The notes beneath the pieces are model-generated. The model worked only from the letters and a program-made list of their open reading frames with translations. It made no database searches and was not told where the DNA came from. Position numbers and translations under genes: made by a program. Source: Elusimicrobiota bacterium (lineage in GTDB: Bacteria > Elusimicrobiota > Elusimicrobia > UBA1565 > JACRDR01). Taken from it: DNA of 64,000 nucleotides. The first letter of the stretch is position 1; each line of letters starts with the position of its first letter. This document shows positions 8,279-17,178 of the stretch, in pieces. Location of the stretch: positions 124,001 through 188,000 of the forward strand of contig JACQBA010000019.1 in NCBI GenBank assembly GCA_016194745.1, read 5' to 3'.

Positions 8279-9658
8279 ATGGCCAAGACCAACGCCGCTA
8301 TCATGACCCGACCGAAACCCAAATCCGCCAAGATTTCCCAAAAGTCCGCAGGCGCGGCCAACGAGTATCCGCGCATCCTCACCGCGCCGCCGGGACCCAA
8401 GGCGCGCAAGATCATCGCCTTGGACAAGGAATGGTCGTCGCCGTCCTATATCAAGGAATACGGCCTCGTCATGGCCGGAGGCCGGGGCGCGATGGTCGAG
8501 GACGTCGACGGCAACCGCTACATCGATTGGATGGCGGGCATCGCGGTCTCCTCGACCGGCTACAATCACCCGAAGGTCGTCTCCGCCGTGCAGGAGCAGG
8601 CCGGAAAATTCCTCCACATCTGCGGCACAGATTTCTATTACGAGCCGATGGCGCGCCTGTGCGAGACGCTCGCGCGGATCGCCCCCGGCAGCGCCAAGGA
8701 GAAGTGGCGCGTGTTCTTAAGCAACTCCGGGACCGAAGCGGTCGAAGGAGCGGTCAAGCTCGCGCGTTATTCGACGGGCCGCCGGCACCTCATCGCCTTC
8801 GACGGCGCGTTCCACGGGCGCTCGTACGCCGCCCTCACCTTGACGCAGAGCAAAGCCAAGTACAAAGAGGGCTTCGGGCCGTTCGTCCCCGAGGTCACGC
8901 ACCTGCCGTACGACTATCCGTTCGCCGGCATCGACGGCATCGCCGCCGCCAAGCGCCTCTTCGAACGCGAGGTCTCGCCCAAGGAAATCGCCGCGGTCTT
9001 CATCGAACCGTTCCAGGGAGAGGGCGGCTACGTCATGCCCCGCCCGGAGTTCCTCAAGGCGTGGCGCAAGATCTGCGACGACAACGGCATTCTTCTCGTG
9101 TTCGACGAGATCCAGACCGGCGTCGGGCGCACCGGCAAGATGTGGGCCGCCGACTACTTCGGCGTCGTCCCGGACATCCTCCTGACGGCCAAAGGCATCG
9201 CCTCCGGCATGCCGATCGGCGCGATCGTCGCCAAGGAGCGCGTCATGACGTGGAAGCAGGGCACCCACGGCTCGACCTTCGGGGGGAACCCCGTCTGCTG
9301 CGCGGCCGCGCTCGCGACCATCGACCTCGTCGAGAAGGAACTCTGCGACAACGCGCGACGGATGGGCGAGCGCCTCGTCGCCGGCCTTAGGCGCCTCCAG
9401 CAGAAGCACTCCTGCATCGGAGACGTGCGCGGGGTCGGCCTCATGATCGGCATCGAATTCGTGAAGGACCGGGTCTCCAAGGAGCCCGCCACGGAGCTGA
9501 CGCACGAGCTCGAGCTCAAGGCGTTCTCGAAGGGCCTGCTGCTCCTCTCGTGCGGCAAGTCGGTGATCCGCGTCGCCCCGCCGCTCGTCTTGAACGAGTA
9601 CGACGTCGACACGGGCCTCGCCATCCTCGACGAGAGCCTGACCGAGCTTGGCGTCTAG
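8279..9658 (+). CDS. Class III aminotransferase, 4-aminobutyrate-type
   Basis: 459 residues. PLP enzyme with [15 protein letters not shown] (binding Asp) and Schiff-base K305 in [27 protein letters not shown] and [12 protein letters not shown] are typical of GABA/ornithine/acetylornithine transaminases and of the related archaeal-type broad-specificity enzymes. The ATG at 8279 is used because a GGAG ribosome site and a -10 box precede it; the first 40 residues are Lys/Ala-rich. The stop overlaps the start of an amino-acid permease by 11 bases, so import and transamination are probably coupled. Exact donor unknown. Confidence 0.9.
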   Translation: MAKTNAAIMTRPKPKSAKISQKSAGAANEYPRILTAPPGPKARKIIALDKEWSSPSYIKEYGLVMAGGRGAMVEDVDGNRYIDWMAGIAVSSTGYNHPKVVSAVQEQAGKFLHICGTDFYYEPMARLCETLARIAPGSAKEKWRVFLSNSGTEAVEGAVKLARYSTGRRHLIAFDGAFHGRSYAALTLTQSKAKYKEGFGPFVPEVTHLPYDYPFAGIDGIAAAKRLFEREVSPKEIAAVFIEPFQGEGGYVMPRPEFLKAWRKICDDNGILLVFDEIQTGVGRTGKMWAADYFGVVPDILLTAKGIASGMPIGAIVAKERVMTWKQGTHGSTFGGNPVCCAAALATIDLVEKELCDNARRMGERLVAGLRRLQQKHSCIGDVRGVGLMIGIEFVKDRVSKEPATELTHELELKAFSKGLLLLSCGKSVIRVAPPLVLNEYDVDTGLAILDESLTELGV

Positions 9659-10925
9659 CGCCGAAGAGAGGCCTCTGAGCCTCTTCGACGCCGCATGCAT
9701 CGGCGTCAATGCGATCGTCGGCTCGAGCATCTTCCTGTTCCCCGGTTCGCTCGCCGGCTACCTCGGGCCCGCGTCGATCCTGTCCTTCGGCGTCACGGGG
9801 ATCTTGCTCGCGCCGGTCGCGGCCTGCTTCGCGCTGGCGGCGCGCGGGTTCGACCGCCCCGGGGGCCCGTATCTCTACGCGACCACGGCGTTCGGGCCGC
9901 TGACCGGGTTCGCCGTCGGCTGGATGTGCCTGATGGCCGAGATTTTCAGCTGGGCGGCGGTCGCCAACGGCATCGCCAACTACCTCACCTTCTTCAGCCC
10001 GGCGTGGGGAAGCGCGCTCGCGGTCAAGGGCGTCGCCGCCTTCGTCATCGTCTTCTTCGCCGCGCTCAACTACCGCGGCGTGAAGCTCGGGGCGATCGGC
10101 TCGGACGCGATGGCGGTGGCGAAGCTCCTGCCTCTCGCCGTCTTCATCCTCGCGGGCCTGCCGCGCGTGAACGCCTCGGCCTTCGTGCCCTTCGCACCGC
10201 ACGGCTGGGCGCAGATGGGGAAGGCGTGCTTCCTCGCGTTCTTCGCGTTCTCGGGATTCGAGGTCGTGCCCGTCCCGGCGGGCGAGGTGAAGAACCCGGG
10301 CCGCAACGTGCCTATCGCGCTCGCCGCGTCGATGGGGCTCGCGACGGCGCTCTACATGGCGGTCCAGGCCGTCGCCGTCGGCACGCTTCCGGCGCTGGCA
10401 TCGTCACCGCGGCCCTTGGCCGACGCCGCCGCGGCGTTCCTCGGACCATGGGGCGCCGCGCTCATGGTGCTCGGCGCGGTGGTCTCGACGACGGGGTTCA
10501 CCGCGGGCTCGGCCCTCGGCGGCCCGCGCTACCTCGTCGCGCTCGCCCAGGACGCGCACCTGCCGACGGCGGCCGCGCGGCCGCACGAGCGCTTCGGCAC
10601 GCCCCACCTCGCCATCCTGTGGACGGCCGGCCCGGCGCTCGCGGCGGCCGTGCTCCTCGACTTCAGCAAGCTCGTCGACTTCACTCTCGTCGTGATCTGC
10701 GTGCAGTACGTCGGGACCTGCGCCGCGCTCCCGCTGCTTGCGCGCAACGCCGATCCGGCCGGACGCCCGGCTCCCGGCTGGCAATGGCTCCTCGCCGCGG
10801 CCGGCGCCGGCGCGACGCTGTGGCTCGGCGCCCAGGGGGGAGTCAAGGAGATCCTCTGGGCGTGCGGCGCGCTCGCCCTGGGTTTCCTGTTGCGCTGGGC
10901 CGCGCGTCGGGCTCCTAGGTCTTAA
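9648..10925 (+). CDS. APC-superfamily amino-acid permease
   Basis: 425 residues, about 12 hydrophobic segments. The start of helix 1 has the unwound Gly-rich substrate motif GVNAIVGSSIFLFPG, and FFAFSGFEVVPVPAGEVKNPGRNVP is the helix 6-7 signature of the family. It should import an amino acid or amine by proton symport or exchange. The start is a TTG that overlaps the upstream aminotransferase by 11 bases; no ATG/GTG fits better, so it is probably translationally coupled. The substrate is likely shared with the aminotransferase. Confidence 0.88.
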   Translation: MASSAEERPLSLFDAACIGVNAIVGSSIFLFPGSLAGYLGPASILSFGVTGILLAPVAACFALAARGFDRPGGPYLYATTAFGPLTGFAVGWMCLMAEIFSWAAVANGIANYLTFFSPAWGSALAVKGVAAFVIVFFAALNYRGVKLGAIGSDAMAVAKLLPLAVFILAGLPRVNASAFVPFAPHGWAQMGKACFLAFFAFSGFEVVPVPAGEVKNPGRNVPIALAASMGLATALYMAVQAVAVGTLPALASSPRPLADAAAAFLGPWGAALMVLGAVVSTTGFTAGSALGGPRYLVALAQDAHLPTAAARPHERFGTPHLAILWTAGPALAAAVLLDFSKLVDFTLVVICVQYVGTCAALPLLARNADPAGRPAPGWQWLLAAAGAGATLWLGAQGGVKEILWACGALALGFLLRWAARRAPRS

Positions 10926-10931
10926 GACCTA

Positions 10932-10961
10932 TTGATTTTTGGGCCCTGCGTCGACTATGCT
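10932..10961 (+). promoter_or_regulatory. Promoter of the small exported protein gene
   Basis: TTGATT (10932-10937), 18-base spacer, TATGCT (10956-10961), the same -10 sequence as at 7042. Confidence 0.5.
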
Positions 10962-11018
10962 GTTACCAGATTGCGTCCCTCCGGGAGATATCCTGGAAAT
11001 GGACGCGAACCAGCGACG

Positions 11019-11243
11019 ATGAACGACCGATCGACGCGCCTGATCGTAGCCTCCTTCGCCCTGACGTGCTGGGTGATGTCGCAGCTCGCCTGCCAGAGCC
11101 AGCCCCAGGACCAGCAGCAGACCCCGCAGACCGTGACGGTCCCCGGCCTCACCTGCCCGGCGGGCCAGATCAAGAAGCTCATCGGCGGCCGCTGCACCTG
11201 CGTCAACAACCAAAACGGCCTCACTCCGGACGACTGCAAGTAG
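11019..11243 (+). CDS. Small exported Cys-containing protein
   Basis: 74 residues. An N-terminal hydrophobic segment (about 8-22) ends at SQLAC, a weak lipobox, so it may be a lipoprotein. A Gln-rich linker (QSQPQDQQQT) follows, then a C-terminal piece with four cysteines (LTCPAGQ, GRCTCV, DDCK) that could form two disulfides, like small EGF- or kazal-like knots. The ATG at 11019 is the only plausible start before the signal. Family not recognised. Confidence 0.65.
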   Translation: MNDRSTRLIVASFALTCWVMSQLACQSQPQDQQQTPQTVTVPGLTCPAGQIKKLIGGRCTCVNNQNGLTPDDCK

Positions 11244-11337
11244 CGCCGGGTCCGAAGGTCCCCGAATGATCCGGAGCGTTCGTACCCTGCCGCGATAGGC
11301 CTTTCGATCCTCCCTCGAAATCTATTATAAGGCTATA

Positions 11338-13683
11338 GTGAATACGCCTACAGCCATGGTCCGCTATTATTGCGCCGTCGTCATGTGCCTCGCCTCGGCC
11401 GCGCCGTGCCTAGCCGCGCCCCCGGCCCCGGCGTCGACCGCCGCGCCCGCGCAGCCGGGCTCCTTGCGCGTCGAGGCCGAACGCGTTTTCCGGGAGCTCG
11501 AGCAGGCAAAGCGCGACAACGACACGGCCAAGATCCGCACGCTCACGGCGCGCTACCAGCAGCTCGAGCAGCAGCATCGCGCCGCCGGAGGCCAAGATCC
11601 CGCCGTCGCCCAATACCTTCAGCAGTCCAGGACCATCATCGAGGCGTCCACGCCGCGAGTGTCGCCTCAACCCGACCGCGATCCGGACGTCGCGACGCTG
11701 CGCAACGCGACGAGCGAGGACGGCGCCGCGTTGGGCTTCGACGGCACGGTGCACCGGCCCGCGACGACCGATGAAGAGCGCGCCGCGGCAGCGGCGGCCG
11801 CCCGTCCGTCCAATCCCGCCGATTACATCAAGAAGAATCCCAGCGCGGACGGGACCGAGTACGAGGTCCACATCGGTCCCGCCATCGCGGGGCTCCAAGG
11901 AACCGCGCGCGATCAGATGGTCGCCAAGGTCGCCGACGAGCTCTTGAAAGCGATGGGCAAGACGACGGGCGGCGACACGTCCAAGATCGTCACCGGCTGG
12001 TTCAATACCTCGCTCCGGGATCTTCCCGCGGGCACCAATCTCGCCACGACCTACATCGTCGTCGACAAACTGGGCGCGCTCTGGGTCATCTATTCCAAGG
12101 GCTCCACGCGCGAGAAGAAGAGGACGACCTTCAAGTTTGAGAAAGGCAATGCCAGCCGGATGCCGCCCGGAGGGCCGGGACGAGGCACCATCCCTCCGGC
12201 CGAAGCTTCCGGCCCGGTCGACGGAGGCTCGGACGGCGGAGGCAAGGGGGGCGGCGGCCGCATGACGAAGGGAAGCGCTCCCAAAGCCGGCGGCGGAGGC
12301 GGGAAGTTCGGCGGCGGAGGCAAGGGCGGCGACGGCGGCAATCTGAGTCCCGCGGGCCGCAACACGATGGGCGGCGGACGCAAAGGCGGCGACAGCGTCT
12401 CGGGCCCGAAAGGTTTGAAGAAGGAAGGCGGGGGCTCCGACGGAGGCCTCGCGGGCAAAGCCGGCAAGGCAGCCGGAGGCTCTCCTGCGGCAGGCGGAGC
12501 GTCCAACGACGGCTCGTCCGGCGGCAAGAAGGGCCGCACCGGCGGCGGCATCGGGCCGGCGGGCGCGAGCGCCGGAGACGGAGGCGCCAAACGCTCCGGC
12601 GGCAGGTCGGGCGGAGCCAAGGCCGCTGCCGGCGGCGACGGCGTTGACGGGCCGAAGGGCCGCAAGGAAGGCAAAGGTTCCCGCGGCGGCGGATTCGCGG
12701 GCGGCGGCGGCGGATTTTCCGGAGACGTGGGCGGCGACTACTATCCGGGCCAAGGAAAAAAAGGCGGCAAGGGCGGAAAGAAAGGCAAGCAGATGGACAT
12801 CGACTCGGCCTGGGGCGACGCCGCCGTCGTCGACCGCGCCAAGGGCTCCGGCAAGGGCGGCGATTTCGGCGGCAAGGACGGGCGGCGCGGCAAGGGGAAA
12901 AAGTCCAAAGACGGAGACCTGGGCGACCCGGCCTCCGCGCACGCGGGCAAAGGCGCCGTGGAGAGCGGCGCTCCCGGCCCCAAGGAACGCTCCGGAAAGG
13001 GGCGCAAGGGCGGAACCGGCGGCGCGGACGCGCGCAAGAGCGGCGCACCGGCTCAGCCCAAGCACGCCGCGGCCAAGACGGACTCCGCGCCGGACACGGA
13101 CTACAAGCGCCCGTCGCTCGTGCCGCTGCCCAGCGACGAGGAGCTCGACCAGCTCGTGAAGGGGAAGTCGCCCAAGGCGAAGGCAAGGCCCGCCAAGAGA
13201 CTGCACGCGAAGGCCAAGGCCGCCGAACCGATGTCGGTCGGCGCCGACGAGCGCATCACCGACGCCCCGAAGGAAAGGAACCGCCCGAAGGCCGCGGCAG
13301 GCAAGGGCAAGAAGAAGGGAGCTCACGGCAAGGCTCCCAAATCGGCGCCCGCATCGAAAAAGAATTCTCCCGCAAAGCCGGAAACGGCGCAAGCCGACGC
13401 GGAGTCGGCCGTCCCCATGCCGGAGGAACCGCTCAAGGACGCGCCCGCTGCGAAGTCGTCTCCAGCGGGGGCTCCGCCTCCCGTCTTCGACGCGAATGCC
13501 GACACGCCGGCCAAGGTGCCCCTCATCGCGCCCCCCGCGGAGTCTCCCAAAGACCCTCCCGCCGCCAAGGGCAAGCCGGCCGCGCCCCCGAAGCCGTCGT
13601 CGGCCGCCGCCGCCTCTTCGCCCGTCGGGACTACGACCTCTCCGTCGCCTCCGCCCAAAGACTCGCCCGCGCCCAAACCGTAG
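11338..13683 (+). CDS. Long exported Gly/Lys-rich low-complexity protein
   Basis: 781 residues from GTG 11338; an ATG at 11356 is an alternative. Both keep the signal peptide (core CAVVMCLASAAPCLA). Layout: a helical Gln-rich region about 45-105; a compact beta-rich segment about 165-270 (VHIGPAIAGLQG, TTYIVVDKLGALWVIY); a Gly/Lys/Ser/Asp region about 280-570 built from GGKGG, GGGGKGGDGG and similar repeats; then a Lys/Ala/Pro tail to 781. The low-complexity part is strongly basic. Such proteins are often extracellular or matrix/adhesive, but I know no homologue. TATTAT (11323-11328) or TATAGT (11334-11339) is the likely -10 box. No membrane anchor or sortase motif is seen at the C-terminus. 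Confidence 0.8.
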   Translation: MNTPTAMVRYYCAVVMCLASAAPCLAAPPAPASTAAPAQPGSLRVEAERVFRELEQAKRDNDTAKIRTLTARYQQLEQQHRAAGGQDPAVAQYLQQSRTIIEASTPRVSPQPDRDPDVATLRNATSEDGAALGFDGTVHRPATTDEERAAAAAAARPSNPADYIKKNPSADGTEYEVHIGPAIAGLQGTARDQMVAKVADELLKAMGKTTGGDTSKIVTGWFNTSLRDLPAGTNLATTYIVVDKLGALWVIYSKGSTREKKRTTFKFEKGNASRMPPGGPGRGTIPPAEASGPVDGGSDGGGKGGGGRMTKGSAPKAGGGGGKFGGGGKGGDGGNLSPAGRNTMGGGRKGGDSVSGPKGLKKEGGGSDGGLAGKAGKAAGGSPAAGGASNDGSSGGKKGRTGGGIGPAGASAGDGGAKRSGGRSGGAKAAAGGDGVDGPKGRKEGKGSRGGGFAGGGGGFSGDVGGDYYPGQGKKGGKGGKKGKQMDIDSAWGDAAVVDRAKGSGKGGDFGGKDGRRGKGKKSKDGDLGDPASAHAGKGAVESGAPGPKERSGKGRKGGTGGADARKSGAPAQPKHAAAKTDSAPDTDYKRPSLVPLPSDEELDQLVKGKSPKAKARPAKRLHAKAKAAEPMSVGADERITDAPKERNRPKAAAGKGKKKGAHGKAPKSAPASKKNSPAKPETAQADAESAVPMPEEPLKDAPAAKSSPAGAPPPVFDANADTPAKVPLIAPPAESPKDPPAAKGKPAAPPKPSSAAAASSPVGTTTSPSPPPKDSPAPKP

Positions 13684-13704
13684 GTCCGAAGCCCGGGAGT
13701 TTGA

Positions 13705-13710
13705 TACAAT
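13705..13710 (+). promoter_or_regulatory. Extended -10 box, leaderless start of the aminomutase gene
   Basis: TACAAT preceded by TTTGA, only 6 bases before the ATG at 13717, so transcription should start at the start codon itself. No ribosome site is present. Confidence 0.55.
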
Positions 13711-13716
13711 GGGCCG

Positions 13717-15102
13717 ATGGCCACACAGGTAAAACCCAAGCATTCCGGCAAGTCGGCGAAGGCCACCGGCCCCGCGGCGCAGCCGTTCAAGTACCCGCTC
13801 GAGACCCCGTTCGTTGAGCCGGACTGGCGGCGCCTGCCCGGCTATAAGAGCGTCACGCAGAAGGAATGGGAAACGGCGCTGTGGCAGCGCCAGCACACCG
13901 TCAAGAACCTCAAGGAGCTTAAGGACGTCTTCGGGCCGCTGATCCCTGAGGATCTCCTCGCCGACCTCGAGCGCGACCAGAAGGAGCGGGCCACGATGTC
14001 GCTCCTCGTCCCGCCGCAGATGCTCAACACGATGAACGAGCGGGACCTGTGGAACGACCCGGTCCGGCGTTACATGCTCCCCGCGTACTCCGACCGGCGG
14101 ACCGATTGGCCGTCGCATCCCAAGTCCTCGCGCGACAGCCTCCATGAGGCCGAGATGTGGGTGGTCGAGGGCCTGACCCACCGCTATCCCACGAAGGTGC
14201 TCGCGGAGCTCACCTCCACCTGCCCGCAGTACTGCGGGCACTGCACGCGGATGGACTTAGTCGGCAACAATACGCCCCAGATCGAGAAGTACAAGTTCCA
14301 GATCCAGCCGAACCAGCGCTACGACCAGATCCTGGACTATCTTCGAAAGACGCCGTCCGTCCGGGACGTGGTCGTCTCCGGCGGAGACATCGCCAACGTG
14401 CCGATCGTCCATTTGGAGTCGTTCGTGTCGGCCCTCCTGGACATCCAGAACATCCGCGACATCCGCCTGGCCTCGAAGGGCTTCCAGGGCCTGCCGCAGC
14501 ACTTCCTGCAGGACGACGTCATGCGCGGCATCGAGCGGCTCGCCAAGAAGGCCCGCGAGCGCGGCGTCGACATCGCGATCCATACACACGTCAACCACGC
14601 GAGCCAAGTGACGCCGCTCGTCGCGAAGGCCACCAAGAAGATGTTCGAACTGGGCGTGCGCGACGTGCGCAACCAGGGCGTCCTCCTGCGCGGCGTCAAC
14701 GCGACGCAGAAGGACCTGCTCGATCTCTGCTTCCGCCTGCTCGACGACGCGAAGATCATGCCCTACTACTTCTACATGTGCGACATGATCCCGAACGCGG
14801 AGCACTGGCGCACGTCGGTCGCGGAAGCGCAGCAGCTCCAGCACGACATCATGGGATATCTGCCCGGCTTCGCGACGCCGCGCATCGTCTGCGACGTCCC
14901 GTTCGTCGGCAAGCGCTGGGTGCACCAGGTGAAGGACTACGACCGCGTGAAGGGCGTCTCCTACTGGACGAAGAACTACCGCACCTCGATCGAAGCGACC
15001 GATGCCGAGGCGCTCGAGCGCAAGTACGAGTATTACGACCCGATCTACACGCTTCCGACCGAAGGCCAGGACTGGTGGCGCTCGCAGGCCGTCGCCTCCT
15101 GA
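13717..15102 (+). CDS. kamA: Lysine-2,3-aminomutase-family radical SAM enzyme
   Basis: 461 residues. The radical-SAM iron-sulfur motif CxxxCxxC is C169-C173-C176 in STCPQYCGHCTR. Family blocks VVVSGGDIANVP, RDIRLASKGF and QGVLLRGVNATQKDLLDLCFRLL, followed by MPYYFYMCDM, match KamA/EpmB-type PLP-dependent aminomutases. KamA converts L-lysine to L-beta-lysine; related enzymes act on glutamate or arginine or on EF-P lysine. The MDLVGN sequence after the cluster motif differs from classical clostridial KamA, so the substrate is inferred only. The length exceeds EpmB (about 340), favouring a metabolic role. No beta-lysine acetyltransferase is adjacent. Expressed from a leaderless-type promoter. 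Confidence 0.85.
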   Translation: MATQVKPKHSGKSAKATGPAAQPFKYPLETPFVEPDWRRLPGYKSVTQKEWETALWQRQHTVKNLKELKDVFGPLIPEDLLADLERDQKERATMSLLVPPQMLNTMNERDLWNDPVRRYMLPAYSDRRTDWPSHPKSSRDSLHEAEMWVVEGLTHRYPTKVLAELTSTCPQYCGHCTRMDLVGNNTPQIEKYKFQIQPNQRYDQILDYLRKTPSVRDVVVSGGDIANVPIVHLESFVSALLDIQNIRDIRLASKGFQGLPQHFLQDDVMRGIERLAKKARERGVDIAIHTHVNHASQVTPLVAKATKKMFELGVRDVRNQGVLLRGVNATQKDLLDLCFRLLDDAKIMPYYFYMCDMIPNAEHWRTSVAEAQQLQHDIMGYLPGFATPRIVCDVPFVGKRWVHQVKDYDRVKGVSYWTKNYRTSIEATDAEALERKYEYYDPIYTLPTEGQDWWRSQAVAS

Positions 15103-15173
15103 TCCCGCGCGACGCGACCGGACATATTCGACCTCTGGCCCATTCCGCGAAGGGCCCAATGCTGGAGACTCCC

Positions 15174-15192
15174 TGAGCCTTTGGGCTCATTT
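15174..15192 (+). terminator. Weak hairpin terminator candidate
   Basis: TGAGCC / GGCTCA (15174-15179 with 15184-15189), 4-base loop, then TTTC. It lies 70 bases after the aminomutase stop. Confidence 0.3.
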
Positions 15193-15255
15193 CGTGGAAC
15201 GCGCCCTTTGTTAGAGTCTGTGCGTCCCGCATGCCTCCGGCGGGCAGGAGGAAGC

Positions 15256-16014
15256 ATGAGACGCGTCCATTTCGCCGTTCTCGCCGCCGCGCTCGCGGCG
15301 CCGAGCGCGCTTCACGCGCAGACGCTCGAGATCGAGAGAGCCGCGCTGCGCGAGACCGTGTCCAAGACCTTCGCTGAGGATTCCTTCGCCAAGGGCGACG
15401 TTGCGGCGACCTTCGAGCGCGTCCGGGCGCGCGTGCGCGAGGACATGCTGGACCTGCGTCGGCCCGCGTTCGGCTCGATCTACGTCTGCATCATCCATGC
15501 CGCGCGGCGCAAGCGCTTCAGCGCGCGGACCTACGACGAGTTCGAGGGCTACATGGTAACCCTCCGCGGCGAGCTCTTGGCGCGCGTCGAAGCCGCGACG
15601 AAGCGCGGCGACTTCGGCCCCTTCGGCTCGATCACGCAGTTCCTCGGCATGCGCATCGGAGAGCTTCCCGCCGCGCCGCCGCCGGCTGGCCCGACCGGGC
15701 TCACGCCGGAGGCGGCCGCCCGGGAGCTCGAGCGGGAGATCAACGCGACGTCCTTCACGGACACCGACGGCCGGCGCAGGACGTTACGCGTCCAGACGGT
15801 GCGGCCGATGTCCGATCCTCGGAATGCCGGCAAGCACGCCCTCGCCGTCACGTTCGCCACGCGGGAAGACGGCGAGTATCTAGAAGTGCTGATGCTGATG
15901 CGGCGCGCACTGACGCGCGACGTGGGCGGCTACTACGACAGCGTCGGCCGGCGCAACAACAAGTTCCTCGGCCTGGAGACGTACTTCGAGATGCCTTTGC
16001 CCGCGCCGCGCTGA
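15256..16014 (+). CDS. Exported protein of unknown function
   Basis: 252 residues from the ATG at 15256, preceded by GGAGGAAGC. Signal peptide with cleavage near LHA|Q at about residue 22. The mature part begins with an alpha-helical, Arg/Glu-rich segment (residues 25-110), then a Pro/Ala linker (AAPPPAGPTG, about 140-150) and a second domain with alternating hydrophobics. One lone cysteine (SIYVCII) is buried-looking. Family not recognised. It lies between the aminomutase and the EF-hand hydrolase and is transcribed in the same direction, but a separate promoter for the next gene argues against a single operon. Confidence 0.72.
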   Translation: MRRVHFAVLAAALAAPSALHAQTLEIERAALRETVSKTFAEDSFAKGDVAATFERVRARVREDMLDLRRPAFGSIYVCIIHAARRKRFSARTYDEFEGYMVTLRGELLARVEAATKRGDFGPFGSITQFLGMRIGELPAAPPPAGPTGLTPEAAARELEREINATSFTDTDGRRRTLRVQTVRPMSDPRNAGKHALAVTFATREDGEYLEVLMLMRRALTRDVGGYYDSVGRRNNKFLGLETYFEMPLPAPR

Positions 16015-16039
16015 GCGCCCCGGCGGCGCCGCGATTGGA

Positions 16040-16045
16040 TATAAT
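16040..16045 (+). promoter_or_regulatory. -10 box of the EF-hand hydrolase gene (leaderless GTG start)
   Basis: TATAAT 7 bases before the GTG at 16053. An upstream in-frame ATG (16035) lies inside this promoter and would destroy the signal peptide, which decides the start. Confidence 0.55.
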
Positions 16046-16052
16046 CCTCGCG

Positions 16053-17147
16053 GTGACTCCTCGCACGCGACTCGTCCTGCTCCTGGCGCTGGCCTGCCCG
16101 GCGGCCGCGTCGGCCGAGCGGCTGCGCGTCGCGGCCGGCGACGGCTTCGAGCTCGAGACCCAAGTCGACCTCCCGCCGGGCGCCGCGCCCGCCGACGTGC
16201 TCAGCGCCGTCGTCTTGATCCACGGCTCGGGCCCCAACGACCTGAACGAGGACTTGAGCCGCATCTCCGCCCCGGGCACGACCAACTACTTCTTCGCGGA
16301 CGTCTCGCGCGCGCTTGTCTCGAAGGGCTTCGCCGTCGTCCGCTACAACAAACGGACCTACGAGGCCCGCGAGCGGGTGCGCAAGGACCCGTCCTTCCGG
16401 GACGACCCGGCGCTCGCGGCCCTCAAGGAAAACCCGCTCAAGCGAATCGTCGACGACGCGCGGGACGTCGCCGAGTGGTCCAGTCGGCGCTTCCCTAAAG
16501 CGTCGATCCACCTCCTCGGCCACAGCGAGGGCGCCTACGTCGCGCTCCAGGTCGCGCACTCGACGCCTCTCGTCAAGGGCGTCGCGCTCGTGGGATTTTC
16601 GCCCGCGCCGATCGACGCGCTTCTCTTGGAGCAATACGTGCACCGCTCGCTGTGGGTCTTCGACTCGCTCGACGCGGACCACGACGGGCGCCTAACTTCG
16701 GCCGAGCTCGCGGGCGAGGGGAAATGGCAGAAGGTGATTTCGCCCCAAGCCAAGAAGCTCGATTTGAACGCCGACGGCGCCGTCGACCGCACCGAGTTCA
16801 AGGCGGGCAATTTCGCGAACCTGCTCCTAGACGACGATCCGTCGCTCGCCGCCTACCGGGTCCAAGAGGCCGCGTACCCGCGCCCGGGCCTCATCCTGCG
16901 CTCCTCCGCGTTCGACGTCAGCTTCTTCCAAGGCGAATGGGACAACCAGACGCCGGCCTACTACGCGCGGGGAGTGCAGCTCATGAACAATACGCAGTGG
17001 TTCAAGCGAACGCTGCACTTCCGCTTCTTCCCGACGCTGGGCCACGCGCTCGACCACCGCTCGAGCGAGAACGACCTCGTCTACCGCAAGGCCGACCCCG
17101 CCGCGCTCGACCGGATGGCCGAGGACCTCGCCGCGCGCTGGCGCTGA
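16053..17147 (+). CDS. Exported alpha/beta hydrolase with two EF-hand loops in the cap
   Basis: 364 residues from GTG 16053. Signal peptide (LVLLLALACPAAASA). Alpha/beta-hydrolase core with oxyanion region LIHGSGPND, nucleophile S158 in GHSEG, acid D297 in GEWDNQTP and H331 in LGHALDH. Inserted between strand/helix after the nucleophile and the acid are two complete calcium-binding loops: D207-D209-D211-E218 (DADHDGRLTSAE) and D237-N239-D241-E248 (DLNADGAVDRTE). The pair would form one calmodulin-like unit, presumably binding calcium in the periplasm. Substrate unknown (ester or peptide, prolyl-oligopeptidase-like). An EF-hand pair within the cap of such an enzyme is uncommon. Confidence 0.85.
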   Translation: MTPRTRLVLLLALACPAAASAERLRVAAGDGFELETQVDLPPGAAPADVLSAVVLIHGSGPNDLNEDLSRISAPGTTNYFFADVSRALVSKGFAVVRYNKRTYEARERVRKDPSFRDDPALAALKENPLKRIVDDARDVAEWSSRRFPKASIHLLGHSEGAYVALQVAHSTPLVKGVALVGFSPAPIDALLLEQYVHRSLWVFDSLDADHDGRLTSAELAGEGKWQKVISPQAKKLDLNADGAVDRTEFKAGNFANLLLDDDPSLAAYRVQEAAYPRPGLILRSSAFDVSFFQGEWDNQTPAYYARGVQLMNNTQWFKRTLHFRFFPTLGHALDHRSSENDLVYRKADPAALDRMAEDLAARWR

Positions 17148-17178
17148 GCGCCCCGCGCGCGGCGAGATCGCGCCGCGC

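Noticed and set aside
12181..13060. Possible CRISPR or DNA repeat array
   Set aside because: The repeats are Gly/Lys codons of one reading frame without constant-length spacers, so protein low complexity explains them.
11410..14241. 943-codon open frame on the minus strand
   Set aside because: It runs antisense to the Gly/Lys-rich gene and the aminomutase. It is open only because the GC-rich codons lack stops on the other strand; composition is Arg/Gly/Ala/Leu-rich with no motif.
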